Below are positions 1 through 9,507 of a stretch of 64,000 bases of DNA, piece after piece. The position numbers were made by a program, and so were the translations under genes. Source of the DNA: Nephrocerus scutellatus (Eukaryota; Arthropoda; Insecta; Diptera; Pipunculidae); NCBI GenBank assembly GCA_947095585.1, contig OX352761.1, positions 80,169,267 to 80,233,266 of the forward strand, written 5' to 3'. The notes under the pieces are model-generated. The model did no database searches, had not been told where the DNA came from, and saw nothing but the letters and a program-made list of their open reading frames with translations. Positions within the stretch are counted from its first letter, which is position 1, and every line of letters starts with the position of its first letter.

Positions 1-200
1 CTTAGGTGTCTGCAAAACAATAGAATCGGACAATGGACAAAGTTCAATTCAACAAGCATCATGGTGGGAAATGGAGAGAATTTGAAGCCAATGATGAAGT
101 CTCTTAAAAGTTACAAGATTCAAAAGGAAACTGGAACCGGGCTCCAGCAACAATCGTTGAAAGAAAGATTTGTTGGTTTAGGATCTTGGAATTTAATTAG
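1..200 (+). pseudogene. Ty3/gypsy-like integrase remnant
   Basis: Frame 2 begins with a stretch containing K-T-I-E-S-D-N-G-Q, which resembles the integrase core block around the second catalytic aspartate (family consensus K-T-I-x-S-D-N-G). Further on, another frame contains N-D-E-V and later P-A-T-I-V-E-R, which resembles the C-terminal part of retroviral-type integrases. A frame change and a large deletion lie between the two. It is a degraded end of an element whose rest lies left of the window. The match is short and made by eye. Confidence 0.4.
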
Positions 201-321
201 CTTCCTTTATTTTTCTTAAAAATTATTTATGGTTTTCTTCAATTACAAAATTAAATTCAATATTAAATTGAGAGGCGTAGGTTCTAGCACCGCGTGAGTT
301 GGTGCGTAATTTCCCCTAATT

Positions 322-690
322 TAGCCGAAAAATGAAGATTTGTTCATTAGGCAAATATATTAATATAGTACTTAATACAAGAACAAAGTACTTAATAGTC
401 TTTGCTCCTAAAATAAGAAAGAATTAGCCGGTTGTTGGTAGTGACAAAGTCTTAATCCACTTCTTTAGCTGAAAAATGAAGTTTTATTGATTAGGCAAAT
501 ATATTAATAAAGGGCTTAATATAAGTACAAAGTACTTAGTAGTCTTTGATCCTAAAATAAAAAAGAATTAGCCGGTTAGTGGTAGCCACTACTATAGCTG
601 AAAAATAAAGATTTATTCATAAGGCAAATATATTAATATGGTACAAGTACAAAGTATAAAGTACTTGGTACATTTGACTTATTAGTGGAA
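322..690. repeat. Three diverged tandem units of about 130-144 bp
   Basis: Three successive blocks start at 322, 466 and 595. Each opens with tagc(c/t)gaaaaat(g/a)aag, followed by a-t-t-a-g-g-c-a-a-a-t-a-t-a-t-t-a-a-t, then an a-g-t-a-c-t-t-a-rich stretch and (in the first two) gaattagccggtt. Units 1 and 2 are about 144 and 129 bp; the third is cut short near 690. No coding potential is seen. They adjoin an LTR-like promoter segment and could be its internal repeats. Confidence 0.7.
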
Positions 691-699
691 GATTCTGGA

Positions 700-940
700 A
701 ATATCTTGCAGCGTTTAGCTCGGAAGTAATAGCAAGGTAGGTACTCTTGAAGTTGAACTATTAGTTGTGAACTCGAAAACAAACTCGGGAAGAATAGGAC
801 TTTTGTTGAGCTGCGTGCTCCTTTTATATATACCCTGTCCGTTACTACAAAATATTGGAAAACTGTTGTCGCTATGCGGCGTGGTTCTTGTTTTCCTCAG
901 GTTTTGTTGTTGTTTTAGAGATTTAGAGTGTCGGCTCAAC
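700..940 (-). promoter_or_regulatory. LTR-like segment with minus-strand TATA box
   Basis: On the minus strand the segment opens with TGTTGAGCC at about 937. About 105 bases downstream it has TATATATAAAAGGAGC (around 818-833), a strong TATA-box match. This is the layout of an LTR with U3 then R. No partner LTR or primer-binding site is seen, so it may be a solo or broken LTR. The jockey fragment starting at 951 sits immediately beside it. Confidence 0.4.
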
Positions 941-950
941 AATAGGGGCA

Positions 951-2241
951 CGACGTATTTACATTGTCTTTTTTTTTGTATTGCTTATTATTAAACAATA
1001 TTTTTAACTACCTAATCTACTACATGTTTATATTTAAAGTAATTTAATTTTAAACGATAAATTTTAAAATAAAATAAAAATGAAAAAAATATAAAAGGGG
1101 GTATAAACAGGGCGATCTTCAGCCTCTGTAATGTTGATTGCTGGCCTTCATGTAGAAGGAGACGTCTTGATTATTAAAGATGTCGTTGTATCTAGCATCT
1201 GTGAATCCTCTGATATGTATGTACCGGTGACTTGTTTCGATTTCTTCGATTCTCAGTCCTTGCATCTCAGGACTTGGATGAGTTTCCAATCCGTCGACGA
1301 ATTTCATCGCCATTTGGAACAAGTGGTCGATTATTGGCAGCAGACCAGCTGCTTCATAAAGTCTTGCAGTCGACACAAACTTATAGCTGTTTGGCACCCT
1401 CCAGAGTCCTGTACAGATCCTAAGTACCTTTCTTTAAAATAGGGAGATCTTTTTCATCGTTGCTGGTGAGACGGTGAACCATATGGGATAGCCATAGGTT
1501 ATCACTGGCCTGATGATCTGCTTGTAGATGAGCAGCCTGGTGTTGTTGGACAGTCCGTTTCGTCTTTTTAGTAGCGGGTGCACCAAATGAAGAGCATAGT
1601 TCGCTTTTTTCATTGTTTTGTCGATGTGAGAGTTAAACTTGAGCCTCTCAGTAAAGTTGATTCCCAGGTACTTAGTCTCTGACTTGGTGTTTATTGTCGT
1701 GTTATCCGGAAGTCTTTTAAGGCTCTGCACCGGCTTGCGATTTTTCTTATCCTTGTTTCGGTTGCTGGTACTCGGAAGCAGATGAGTTCCGTTTTGTTGG
1801 CGTTGATCTTCAGTCCCCACTTCAGGTAGTACTCCCAAAGATTTCGGAGGTGTTCCTCCACTCTTCGGGCAGCTATCTCAGGAGAGCGGGAAACAGCATA
1901 CGTGATGGAGTCATCCGCGAAAAGCATGGTCCTTGTTCCGGCTGTATTGGTGGATTGATCCGCCGTAAAGATGCTAAATAGGACTGGTCCAAGTCTGGAG
2001 CCTTGGGGAACTCCGGCTTTAATCCTTTTCCTTGTCGATAGGCTGCCATACACCTGTACAAAAAAGACCCTGTTAAAAAGAAATTTTTTAATTATTTTTA
2101 CAATATAATTCTAATAAGTTTGTACAGAAGCCCGTTTGTCCAGACGCTATCGAAGGCTTTTTCGATGTCTAACAAACAGGCTACTGTACTACTTTTGACA
2201 TTCAGTCCTCGAGTGACGTCACTGTGAAGCTTCATCAGATG
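951..2241 (-). mobile_element. Jockey-clade non-LTR element, RT to 3' end (copy A)
   Basis: This is the C-terminal half of an ORF2 reverse transcriptase plus the 3' UTR, reading from 2241 down to 951. Visible blocks are D-I-E-K-A-F-D-S-V-W (near 2150), P-Q-G-S-R-L-G-P-V-L and the catalytic F-A-D-D. They are followed by the C-terminal region ending in S-N-Q-H-Y-R-G. Several frameshifts break the frame, and a short deletion follows the A-F-D-S-V-W block. The 3' UTR ends in GACAATGTAAATACGTCG after an A run. The same end is found at 46283 in a second copy, so 951 is taken as the true 3' terminus. The 5' edge at 2241 is fused to an inverted gag segment of the same family. Confidence 0.85.
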
Positions 2242-3144
2242 GAAAAAACGGCCAACAGCGAATTCGGTCTTTCCTACAGTCCGGAAAGACTGAATTCAAC
2301 ACCTATACCGCTAAGGAGGACAGGAAAGAATTGTTGGTCCTTAAAGGTATTCACCACTCCTTTGACACTAAGGATGTCAAGGAAGCGTTGACGGCAAAGG
2401 GTGTCCCTGTAGTGGAGGTCAAATCGTTCAAATCGCAGAGGAACGACAGGAAATTTAACCATTTCATTGTCGAACTTGAGAAGAACTGCGATAAGGCAGC
2501 AGTTTGCTCAAAAACCCGCTTAATGAACCAGCTGGTGCATTGGGAAAAGCTAAAACCAGCAGGCATTACCCAATGCAAAAATTGCCAAAAGTTTGGACAT
2601 GTGGCAAACAATTGCGGCATGAAATACAGATGCGTTAAGTGCAAGGACGAACACTTACCTGGACAATGCCCGAGAAACGCAGACAACAAGAAAGACGACA
2701 ACGTTTTCTGCACTAATTGTCAAAAAACTGGACATCCTGCAAACTATCGAGGATGTCCTAAATCTAAAGAAAAAATGGCGGAAAAAGTAAAAACCGCCCA
2801 AAAGAAGTTGGAACAGCATAAGTTCGCCCAGAAATCTGCTGCAAAAGCGATAGTGAAAGGAGTTAGCTTTGCTAGTATAGCTGCCATGGGAACTGCTAGC
2901 AAGCCAGCAACAATCAACAAAACACAACCAACCATCCAAGCAAGCAAAAAACCAGTAAGCTACAAAACCGGCACCATCTACTGGAAAATTCAACATCTTT
3001 GACGATACGGAAAGGCTATTTGGAGCAGACCTTTTCACAATTTTGCAAAAAGCAAGAGAAGTCGTGCCTGCTAATTATAGCAGTCTTGATGACAGGTCCA
3101 AAACAACCGTTTTGGGTCGACTTATTTGTGAACTATGTTCATAA
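2238..3144 (+). pseudogene. gag: Jockey-type Gag (ORF1), 5'-truncated, one frameshift
   Basis: The frame is open from the junction at 2238 and contains an RNA-binding-like segment around Y-R-C-V-K-C. CCHC zinc knuckles follow: C-K-N-C-Q-K-F-G-H-V-A-N-N-C, C-V-K-C-K-D-E-H-x4-C, and C-T-N-C-Q-K-T-G-H-x5-C. A block of the PRE_C2HC type, known from jockey Gags, precedes them. Near 2950, in an A-rich run, the frame shifts. The next frame carries F-G-A-D-L-F-T-I-L-Q and ends at TAA 3142-3144. Gag of these elements binds the element RNA and forms the RNP. The N-terminus is missing here; a matching N-terminal piece lies inverted at 3641-3891. Confidence 0.85.
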
Positions 3145-3640
3145 TAACCAGGATAAGTATATTCTCATATAATGTGAACTCTATTTATTCGTTAGCTAGG
3201 CGTATCACACTAAAATTATTTATTAAAACTAATAAACCTGACATTCTTCTTTTACAGGAAACTAATCTCACAGGGAGAAACCCAGACGGATACAAAATCC
3301 ACAGGGTCGACAAAAGCAGTGATTGCTCTGGCACGGCGGTCCTTATCAGGAACACTATGGCAGGCAAAAAGGTGCAAATCAGTGGTTTGCGTAGCATGGA
3401 AGCAACAGCTGTCAGCATCAAAGTCAACGAGGTTGAGACCTTGTTGGTAATATCAGTGTACAATCACTGTAATGCAACGAGGGAAAACGAGGGATCTGCA
3501 AACTGTCTGCGGCATCTTCTCTGGGCACACATACTGTGTGGTTGGAGGGGATTTTAACGCTAGGCACACCCGATGGCAAGATGAAGTATGCAACAATCAA
3601 AGAAAGGCCATTGCAGATTGGCTGGATTCAAATCCTCTCT
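3135..3640 (+). pseudogene. ORF2 apurinic-type endonuclease, truncated
   Basis: The ATG at 3135 overlaps the gag stop codon (ATGTTCATAA), the tight ORF1/ORF2 coupling typical of non-LTR elements. The product is an exonuclease-endonuclease-phosphatase domain that nicks target DNA. Visible blocks are S-Y-N-V-N-S near the N-terminus, L-L-L-Q-E-T-N-L with the catalytic glutamate, and G-G-D-F-N-A-R-H. A frameshift near 3490-3530 separates the first two from the last. Coding similarity stops at about 3640 after A-D-W-L-D-S-N-P, where inverted gag N-terminus begins. Most of ORF2 including RT is absent. Confidence 0.85.
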
Positions 3641-3891
3641 TTGCGACTGTCTTCTTCGTTAGCATTTTCCGTTCCGTTGCTGCTGCTGTATTCGGACGCA
3701 TCATTGTCCAATAACCCGCCAAGACTCATATTCTCCTCTTCAGAGGAAGCTGAGCCTTCGCACAGCTGGTTGACTTAATCCAGCCTTTCATACAAGGAGA
3801 CTAGGAAGTCACCACCATGGGTGGAGACTTCTTGTCTGATTAAGGTTAATACCTCATTAACCTTTTCCTTTCGTTTTTGTTTTTTCCCCAT
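3641..3891 (-). pseudogene. gag: Gag N-terminal fragment of the jockey family (copy 1)
   Basis: The minus strand starts with ATG at 3891 and a basic leader M-G-K-K-Q-K-R-K-E-K. An acidic and serine-rich stretch S-S-E-E-E-N-M-S-L-G-G-L follows, ending near E-E-D-S-R-K-E at the junction. An in-frame TAA stands after Y-E-R-L-D. The same stop occurs in the second copy at 7740-8032, so it predates the duplication. Assignment to the jockey-type Gag is by position and by continuity with the basic R-R-R-L-S-G-N region in copy 2, not by a conserved domain. Confidence 0.55.
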
Positions 3892-4711
3892 TTTATAGGA
3901 CTGGAAAATGAAAAAAATTTATCTGCAATTAAATAACTATTAATTAAAAATATGTGCCTGAAATTAAAAAGTAATTAGTGAAGTTATATATTTTTTTTTA
4001 AAAAGTCGCCGGTAGCGAAAAACTCGCTTTTTGGTGTGAGGGTTTTTTTCCGTAGCCAGTAGCAGGTAGCTGAGCGATCTGGTGCAACGTGATCGTCTAG
4101 CACAATTGACTCACCGCATATGAACCCAATGTTGTAATACGCGTATTATTGTCTACCTGCTGTAGTGCGTTTGTGGATTGTGGGTTAGTAATTTTGTAAA
4201 TAAAAAAATGTTCTCTCTTTTTGAAAACCGGTTTCTGATCCATCAGCGGTAGTCCAGTCATTGACATCATCAGCCGTTGCATGGTGTTTGTTTATTTCTG
4301 ATTCATTCGTGGGAGTACATTTGCATCTAATGCACGAGTGTGAGTGGGACAGCCGAACTCTCGGGCGAATTCGATGTTGTGTGCTTTGGTGATCTGCTTA
4401 TATTTAATGGTCGCCCACAAATCGTACGAGATCGGTGGCGTTTGCGTGATGGTGATTCTATACAACGCAATATGGTTTGTTATGAGATGTACGATACCAC
4501 CAATCGCTCGCAAGTGAAGAAGAAAAGGAGAAAAAAGAGAAACATGGCCATTTCACCGTCAATTAAGTGACTTTACAATTGTTGAGTCACTTAACAATTG
4601 TTAAAATGCCGTCGGTACATGCGAGTGAATTAGTTTACATTGAAAACTACATTTTGAGTTTTCTTTTATACCATTATTTATTCATTATTTATTTTATTTT
4701 ATGTATTTGTT
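3892..4711. other. Unassigned leader-like sequence upstream of gag fragment
   Basis: AT-rich sequence upstream, on the minus strand, of the gag N-terminal fragment, so it may include the element's 5' UTR. A stretch of about 140 bp (3953-4095) is absent from the second copy of this block. The part from about 4100 to 4570 has higher GC and short open frames on both strands, but the frames are not conserved between the two copies. No domain is recognised. Confidence 0.45.
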
Positions 4712-4965
4712 TTGTTTAAAAAAAAGTGTAATCAAAGATTTTATGGCGGTTGTTTTGTGTGGGCAAAATTCTAGTGTGAAGAATTTTGCTCCTCACAATG
4801 CACAGGAAGAAGTTCAATAGAAACAAGCTCCAAGACGAACCGAAAGAGCTAATGCTAGCATTCCACCACGATATCGTGAAAAATACTTTTGGTGTTTCTG
4901 GGATTCGAACCACGAACCTCCTGCTCAAAAGCCATGCACTTATCCACTGAGCCACAGCGCCCACC
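4712..4965 (-). mobile_element. tRNA-derived SINE (copy 1)
   Basis: Read on the minus strand from 4965, the head is a tRNA-like sequence of about 75 nt (4965-4891). It has an A-box-like TGGCTCAGTGG and a B-box GGTTCGAATCC at the right spacing for an internal pol III promoter. A tRNA-unrelated body follows, then an A/T-rich tail near 4712. The acceptor ends pair only partly (GGTG with CACC), so it is a SINE head and not a working tRNA. It would move using a non-LTR element's machinery. A near-identical copy lies at 8727-8971 within the duplicated block. Confidence 0.75.
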
Positions 4966-5504
4966 TAAGTTAATATTGAGAATTAAAAAAAAAAAAATGT
5001 TGTCTATATTTTTCTCATTTTAAATCTTTTAAATGATATCCATAAATCCAGTAAAAACTGCAAGTACTTTAAAATAGTTTCTTGCTTTTATCTCTCTCTC
5101 TCTCTCTATCTGCCATCGTACTCCTTCTACACACATTGTGAGGTGCAAAATCGCTAGCTTAATTTTTCTCCCACAAAACGACAGTCTTTAAATAAAAATG
5201 AAAAAATAAATAAAACTGAGAGGATCGTGCGTTGTTATTTTTATTTCCTCGATTATTTTGATACGCCCTGTAGCAATACACTGCAGCCAACAAACAGAAA
5301 AGACAATAACAGAAATGGCAGACTACATCACACCACCGCATCTGGCAATCAAAGCGGAGCACATGGCGTTTTGCGTACATTTTCGCGACACTAGAAAATA
5401 CTATAAAAGGGCGAACAACAAGCCAGTCGCTCTCTTAGTCTCTTGGGTGAACACGTACTGATCCGATCAGAGTAGGTAAGGCAAAAGAAAGCCATAGCAT
5501 TCGT
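4966..5504. other. Noncoding stretch with (TC)n and a TATA-like site
   Basis: Contains a short (tc)n microsatellite at about 5091-5107. A plus-strand promoter-like motif ctataaaagggcg lies at about 5400-5413, after a moderately GC-rich segment with a PstI-like ctgcag. The sequence recurs at about 8972-9508 with small differences. No coding feature is supported. It may be the promoter side of an unrecognised repeat whose body includes the 27-bp array that follows. Confidence 0.4.
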
Positions 5505-5750
5505 TCTTCTCTACCGACGTTTTCTACGAAAATTTCTCTGCCGATGTCTTCTGCCAACACTTCCTACCGAAATTTCTCTGCCCAAGTTTTCTACTGAAAT
5601 TTCTCTGCCGACCTATTCTGCCGTCGTTTTCTACCGAAATCTCTCTGATGACGTTCTCTACCAAAATTTCTCTGCCGACGTTCTCTGCCAACATTTTTCT
5701 GCTGACGTTTTCTACGGAAACCTCTTTGCAGACGTTTACCTACAACAGCC
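5505..5750. repeat. 27-bp minisatellite (copy 1)
   Basis: Roughly nine diverged repeats of a 27-bp unit close to ttctctgccgacg followed by ttttctaccgaaat. Substitutions are scattered, and some units are half-units. The unit is a multiple of three, so the minus strand stays open with a nine-residue period. I read this as a by-product of the period. A longer version is at 9508-9795. Confidence 0.8.
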
Positions 5751-6086
5751 GTTCACCGCCGACGGCTTGGACTACATCTTGTAAAATCGTGTACCTGCAG
5801 CAGAACTCAGGCCACGACGTTTGCCGTAGCAGTAGTGCGCTGCTTACACTCTTGGCCTATTCTGGAGCCTTCTTTTCTTTCGCGCACCGTCTGGGCTCAC
5901 GTCATTCACGCTCACGCATCGCTCAGAGTGCACGCTCCTGCAAGGCTCGCGTATCGTCTAGGCTCACGTAATTCAGACCACTTACGAATTACGTCACTCA
6001 GGCTAGCACATAATTTAGGACCAGGCATCATGCAAGGCTCGTACTTCGGTCAGGATCACGTCACTCAGGCTAGCGCATCGTTCAGG
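5751..6086. repeat. Degenerate 67-bp tandem repeats (copy 1, left part)
   Basis: After a short unique link the sequence contains partial and degenerate copies of a 67-bp unit. The unit has the landmarks ggatcacgtcactcaggc, tagcgcatcgttcagg, accacgcatcgtgc and aaggctcgcacttcggtca. Copies are clearest at about 5935-6086. The array is interrupted at 6087 by a non-LTR derivative and resumes at 6568. Confidence 0.75.
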
Positions 6087-6567
6087 CTCGATAGTTGTGC
6101 GTGCCTTTTTCGTTTGTTAGGGCTGGTGCTACAAACGAATCCGGTACAATTCATTGTCGAGTTGTGGCCTTTAAGAAAAACGTCAGCTAGTTCCTGAAAG
6201 ACCACATTTTTTAATGAAGTTTCCAATAATTTTGAAGGCTCACATATGTCATTTTTTTGTAATATTTTCTTGGTCATGGTTTTTGTAGTTTTCCTGATCA
6301 GGATCCATTAATTAAAGCATTTGGACTCGCATCGTTATTATTTTTTTTATTTTCGTGATCGTTTTTCCGTATGGCTTTTTTCAATGAATCAGGGAGAAAT
6401 CCGTAAAAATAAATCGAAACCAAACAAACGTGAGGAATGTGATATATTGTAAATCACATTTCTTCGAATTCATTTTTAATTTTAATAAAGGGTTTAGCCC
6501 ACCTTATTGCTGTGGCGCAAGTCATTCAGGGAGTTTTCCCTTGGCAGTAACTTTAAATATAAAAAAA
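6087..6567 (+). mobile_element. Internally deleted non-LTR derivative (copy 1)
   Basis: The left end matches the reverse complement of the 5' end of the non-LTR element at 15388-18655 (shared tgtgcgtgcctttttcgtttg near 6095). The right end matches its 3' UTR: gtgaggaatgtgatatattg, then aataaagggtttagccca, ending in a short A tail at 6567. The whole coding region is missing, leaving about 480 bp that would be non-autonomous. It sits inside a 67-bp repeat, with about nine bases of that unit missing at the site. A second copy is at 10202-10673. Confidence 0.75.
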
Positions 6568-6664
6568 CGTGCAAGGCTCGCTCTTCGGTCAGGATCACGT
6601 CACTCAGGTTAGCGCATCGTTCAGGACCACGCATCGTGCAAGGCTCGCATTTCGGTCAGGATCA
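6568..6664. repeat. 67-bp repeat array, continuation (copy 1)
   Basis: About one and a half 67-bp units resume directly after the A tail of the non-LTR derivative. They end at about 6664 in ggatcacgact, where the array is fused to the inverted gag of the second jockey copy. The same junction side in copy 2 continues for several more units to 11060. Confidence 0.75.
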
Positions 6665-7438
6665 CGACTTCTCTTGCTTTCTGCAAAATTGTAAAAAGGT
6701 CTGCTCCAAATAGCCTTTCCGTATCGTCAAAGATGTTGAATTTTCCAGTAGATGGTGCCGGTTTTGTAGCTTACTTACTTACTGGTTTTTTGCTTGCTTG
6801 GAGTGTTGGTGGTGTTTTGTTGATTGTTGCTGGCTTGCTAGCAGTCCCCATGGCAGCTATACTAGCAGAGCTAACTCCTTTCACTATCGCTTTTGCAGCA
6901 GATTTCTGGGCGAACTTATGCTGTTCCAACTTCTTTTGGGCGGTTTTTACCTTTTCCGCCATTTTTTCTTTAGATTTAGGACATCCTCGATAGTTTGCAG
7001 GATGTCCAGTTTTTTGACAATTAGTGCAGAAAACGTTGTCGTCTTTCTTGTTGTCTGCGTTTCTCGGGCATTGTCCCGACTGTAGGAAAGACCGAATTCG
7101 CTGGTGGCCGTCTTTGTTCATGGCCGTAACGACCGATTTGGTGCTATTGATGTTGCGAATTCTGCAACTAATATTGGCACTCTTCGTGAACTTTGAGAGT
7201 TCAACGACGTTCAGTCTATAGCAAACTATTGGCGGCATGGCAAAAGTTTTTGTTATTGGTTCCGTAGACTGGGTTTTTTTTATGCTGGAGCGACAGGTGG
7301 TGGTATCTGCTTAACTAGATTTTGTGCCTCATTTGCCTTGGCTGTTTTCTCTACAGCAGTGACTTTCGGCGGATTTCTCACTTCAACAGCAACCACTGCA
7401 GGAGAAGATAATGTTGGTGATGAAGCTGGTCTGGATCA
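6665..7438 (-). pseudogene. gag: Jockey-type Gag, second copy, with internal deletion
   Basis: Read on the minus strand from about 7438, the frame runs through a proline and valine-rich segment (V-T-A-V-E-K-T-A). One frame break lies in an A run near 7280. The frame continues into an RNA-binding-like region and then the last CCHC knuckle C-T-N-C-Q-K-T-G-H, ending near the gag C-terminus at 6665. Compared with 2238-3144, exactly 378 bp (126 codons) are missing between S-F-L-Q-S and G-Q-C-P-R-N. The loss removes the PRE_C2HC-like block and the first knuckles. The deletion keeps the frame. Confidence 0.8.
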
Positions 7439-7739
7439 CACTAAATTTATTTATTAAAACTAATAAACCTGACATTCTTCTTTTACAGGAAACAAATCTC
7501 ACAGGGAGAAACCCAGACGGATACAAAATCCACAGGGTCGACAAAAGCAGTGATTGCTCTGGCACGGCGGTCCTTATCAGGAACACTATGGCAGGCAAAA
7601 AGGTGCAAATCAGTGGTTTGCGTAGCATGGAAGCAACAGCTGTCAGCATCAAAGTCAACGAGGTTGAGACCTTGTTGGTAATATCAGTGTACAATCACTG
7701 TAATGCAACGAGGGAAAACGAGGGATCTGCAAACTGTTT
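7439..7739 (+). pseudogene. Endonuclease fragment of ORF2, inverted within gag
   Basis: About 300 bp nearly identical to 3208-3508. It includes L-L-L-Q-E-T-N-L with the catalytic glutamate and the stretch to N-H-C-N-A-T-R-E-N. It lies in the plus direction between two minus-strand gag segments of the same family, so it splits that gag. It has no start and no second half of the domain. Confidence 0.8.
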
Positions 7740-8032
7740 CCAGACAACCTCCTTCTTTTTGCCTCTATTGGCAAGGGAGAAGACCGCTCTTTGCGACTGT
7801 CTTCTTCGTTAGCATTTCCGTTCCGTTGCTGCTGCTGTATTCGGACGCATCATTGTCCAATAACCCGCCAAGACTCATATTCTCCTCTTCAGAGGAAGCT
7901 GAGTCTTCGCACAGCTGGTTGACTTAATCCAGCCTTTCATACAAGGAGACTAGGAAGTCACCATCATGGGTGGAGACTTCTTGTCTGATTAAGGTTAATA
8001 CCTCATTCCTTTCGTTTTTGTTTTTTCCCCAT
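7740..8032 (-). pseudogene. gag: Gag N-terminal fragment of the jockey family (copy 2)
   Basis: Begins with ATG at 8032 on the minus strand. It keeps the basic leader and acidic segment of copy 1, including the same in-frame TAA. It extends about 50 bp further, to a basic patch A-K-R-R-R-L-S-G-N at the junction, which looks like a nuclear-localisation-type cluster. A 9-bp deletion near 8008 distinguishes it from copy 1. Confidence 0.55.
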
Positions 8033-8726
8033 TTTATAGGACTGGAAAATGAAAAAAATTTATCTGCAATTAAATAACTATTAATTAAAAATATGTCTAG
8101 CAGAATTGACTCACCGCATATGAACCCAATGTTGTAATACGCGTATTATTGTCTACCTACTGTAGTGTAGTGCGTTTGTGGATTGTGGGTTAGTAATTTT
8201 GTAAATAAAAAATGTTCTCTCGTTTTGAAAACCGGTTTCAGATCCATCAGCGGTAGTCCAGTCATTGACATCATCAGCCGTTGCATGGTGTTTGTTTATT
8301 TCTGATTCTTTCGTGGGAGTACATCTGCATCTAAAGCACGAGTGTGAGTGGGACAGCCGTACTCTCGGGCGAATTCGATGTTGTGTGCTTTGGTGATCAC
8401 CTGCCTATATTTAATGGTCGCCCACAAATCGTACGAGATCGGTGGCGTTTGCGTGGTGGTGATTCTATCCAACGCAATATGGTTTGTTATGAGATGTACG
8501 ATACCACCCATCGTTCGCAAGTGAAGGAGTAAAGGGAAAAAAAGGCAAACATGGCCATTTCACCGTCAATTGAGTGACTTTACAATTGTTGAGTCACTTA
8601 ACAATTGTTAAAATGCCGTCGGTACATGCGAGTGAATTAGTTTACATTGAAAACTACATTTTGAGTTTTCTTTTATACCATTATTTATTCATTATTTATT
8701 TTATTTTATGTATTTGTTTTGTTTAA

Positions 8727-8971
8727 AAGAAGTGTAATCAAAGATTTCAGGACGGTTGTTTTGTGTGGGCAAAATTCTAGTGTGAAGAATTTTGCTCCTT
8801 ACAATGCACAGAAAGAAGTTCAATAGAAACCAGCTCCAAGACGAACCAAAAGAGCTAATGCTAGCATTCCACCACGATATCGTGAAAAATACTTTTGGTG
8901 TTTCTGGGATTCGAACCACGAACCTCCTGCTCAGAAGCCATGCACTTATCCACTGAGCCACAGCGCCCACC
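8727..8971 (-). mobile_element. tRNA-derived SINE (copy 2)
   Basis: Same element as at 4712-4965. The tRNA-like head runs from 8971 to 8897 with A-box and B-box both intact. The body differs by a few substitutions and a shorter T run in the tail region. It lies inside the duplicated block, so it is a copy by DNA duplication and not an independent insertion. Confidence 0.75.
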
Positions 8972-9507
8972 TAAGTTAATATTGAGAATTAAAAAAAAAA
9001 ATGTTGTCTATATTTTTCTCATTTTAAATCTTTTAAATGATATCCTTAAATCCAGTAAACACTTCAAGTACTTTAAAATAGTTTCTTGCTTTTATCTCTC
9101 TCTCTCTCTCTATCTGCCATCGTACCCCTTCTACACACATTGTGAGTTGCAAAATTGCTAGCTTAATTTTTCCCCCACAAAACGACAGTCTTTAAATAAA
9201 AATGAAAAAATAAATAAAACTGAAAGATCGTGCTTTGTTATTTTTATTTCCTAGATTATTTTGATACGCCCTGTAGCAATACACTGCAGCCAACAAACAG
9301 AAAAGACAATAACAGAAATGGCAGACTACATCACGCCACCGCGTCAGGCAATCACAGCGGAGCACATGGCGTTTTGCGTACATTTTCGCGACACTAGAAA
9401 ATACTATAAAGGGGCGAACAACACGCCAGTCACTCTCTTAGTCTCTTGGGTGAACACGTACTGATTGGAGCAGAGTAGGTAAGGCAAAAGAAAGCCATAA
9501 CATTCGT

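Larger units (their letters stand above)
3641..6664. repeat. Segmental duplication, left copy (about 3 kb)
   Basis: This block matches 7790-10770 in direct orientation. Both hold, in order, gag N-terminal fragment, leader, SINE, (tc)n, TATA-like site, 27-bp minisatellite, 67-bp repeats, the non-LTR derivative and more 67-bp repeats. By eye the two copies are highly similar with several small indels. The largest is about 140 bp near 3953-4095, present only here. A shared gag stop codon shows that the copies descend from one already damaged block. Confidence 0.85.

Noticed and set aside
4891..4965. A functional tRNA gene on the minus strand
   Set aside because: Acceptor and anticodon stems pair poorly and the sequence continues into a SINE-type body and tail; boxes A and B alone are kept.
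5258..5461. 67-codon frame conserved in both duplicated blocks (also 9261-9464) as a gene
   Set aside because: Conservation is explained by the recent duplication; the frame contains a TATA-like box and has no recognisable domain.
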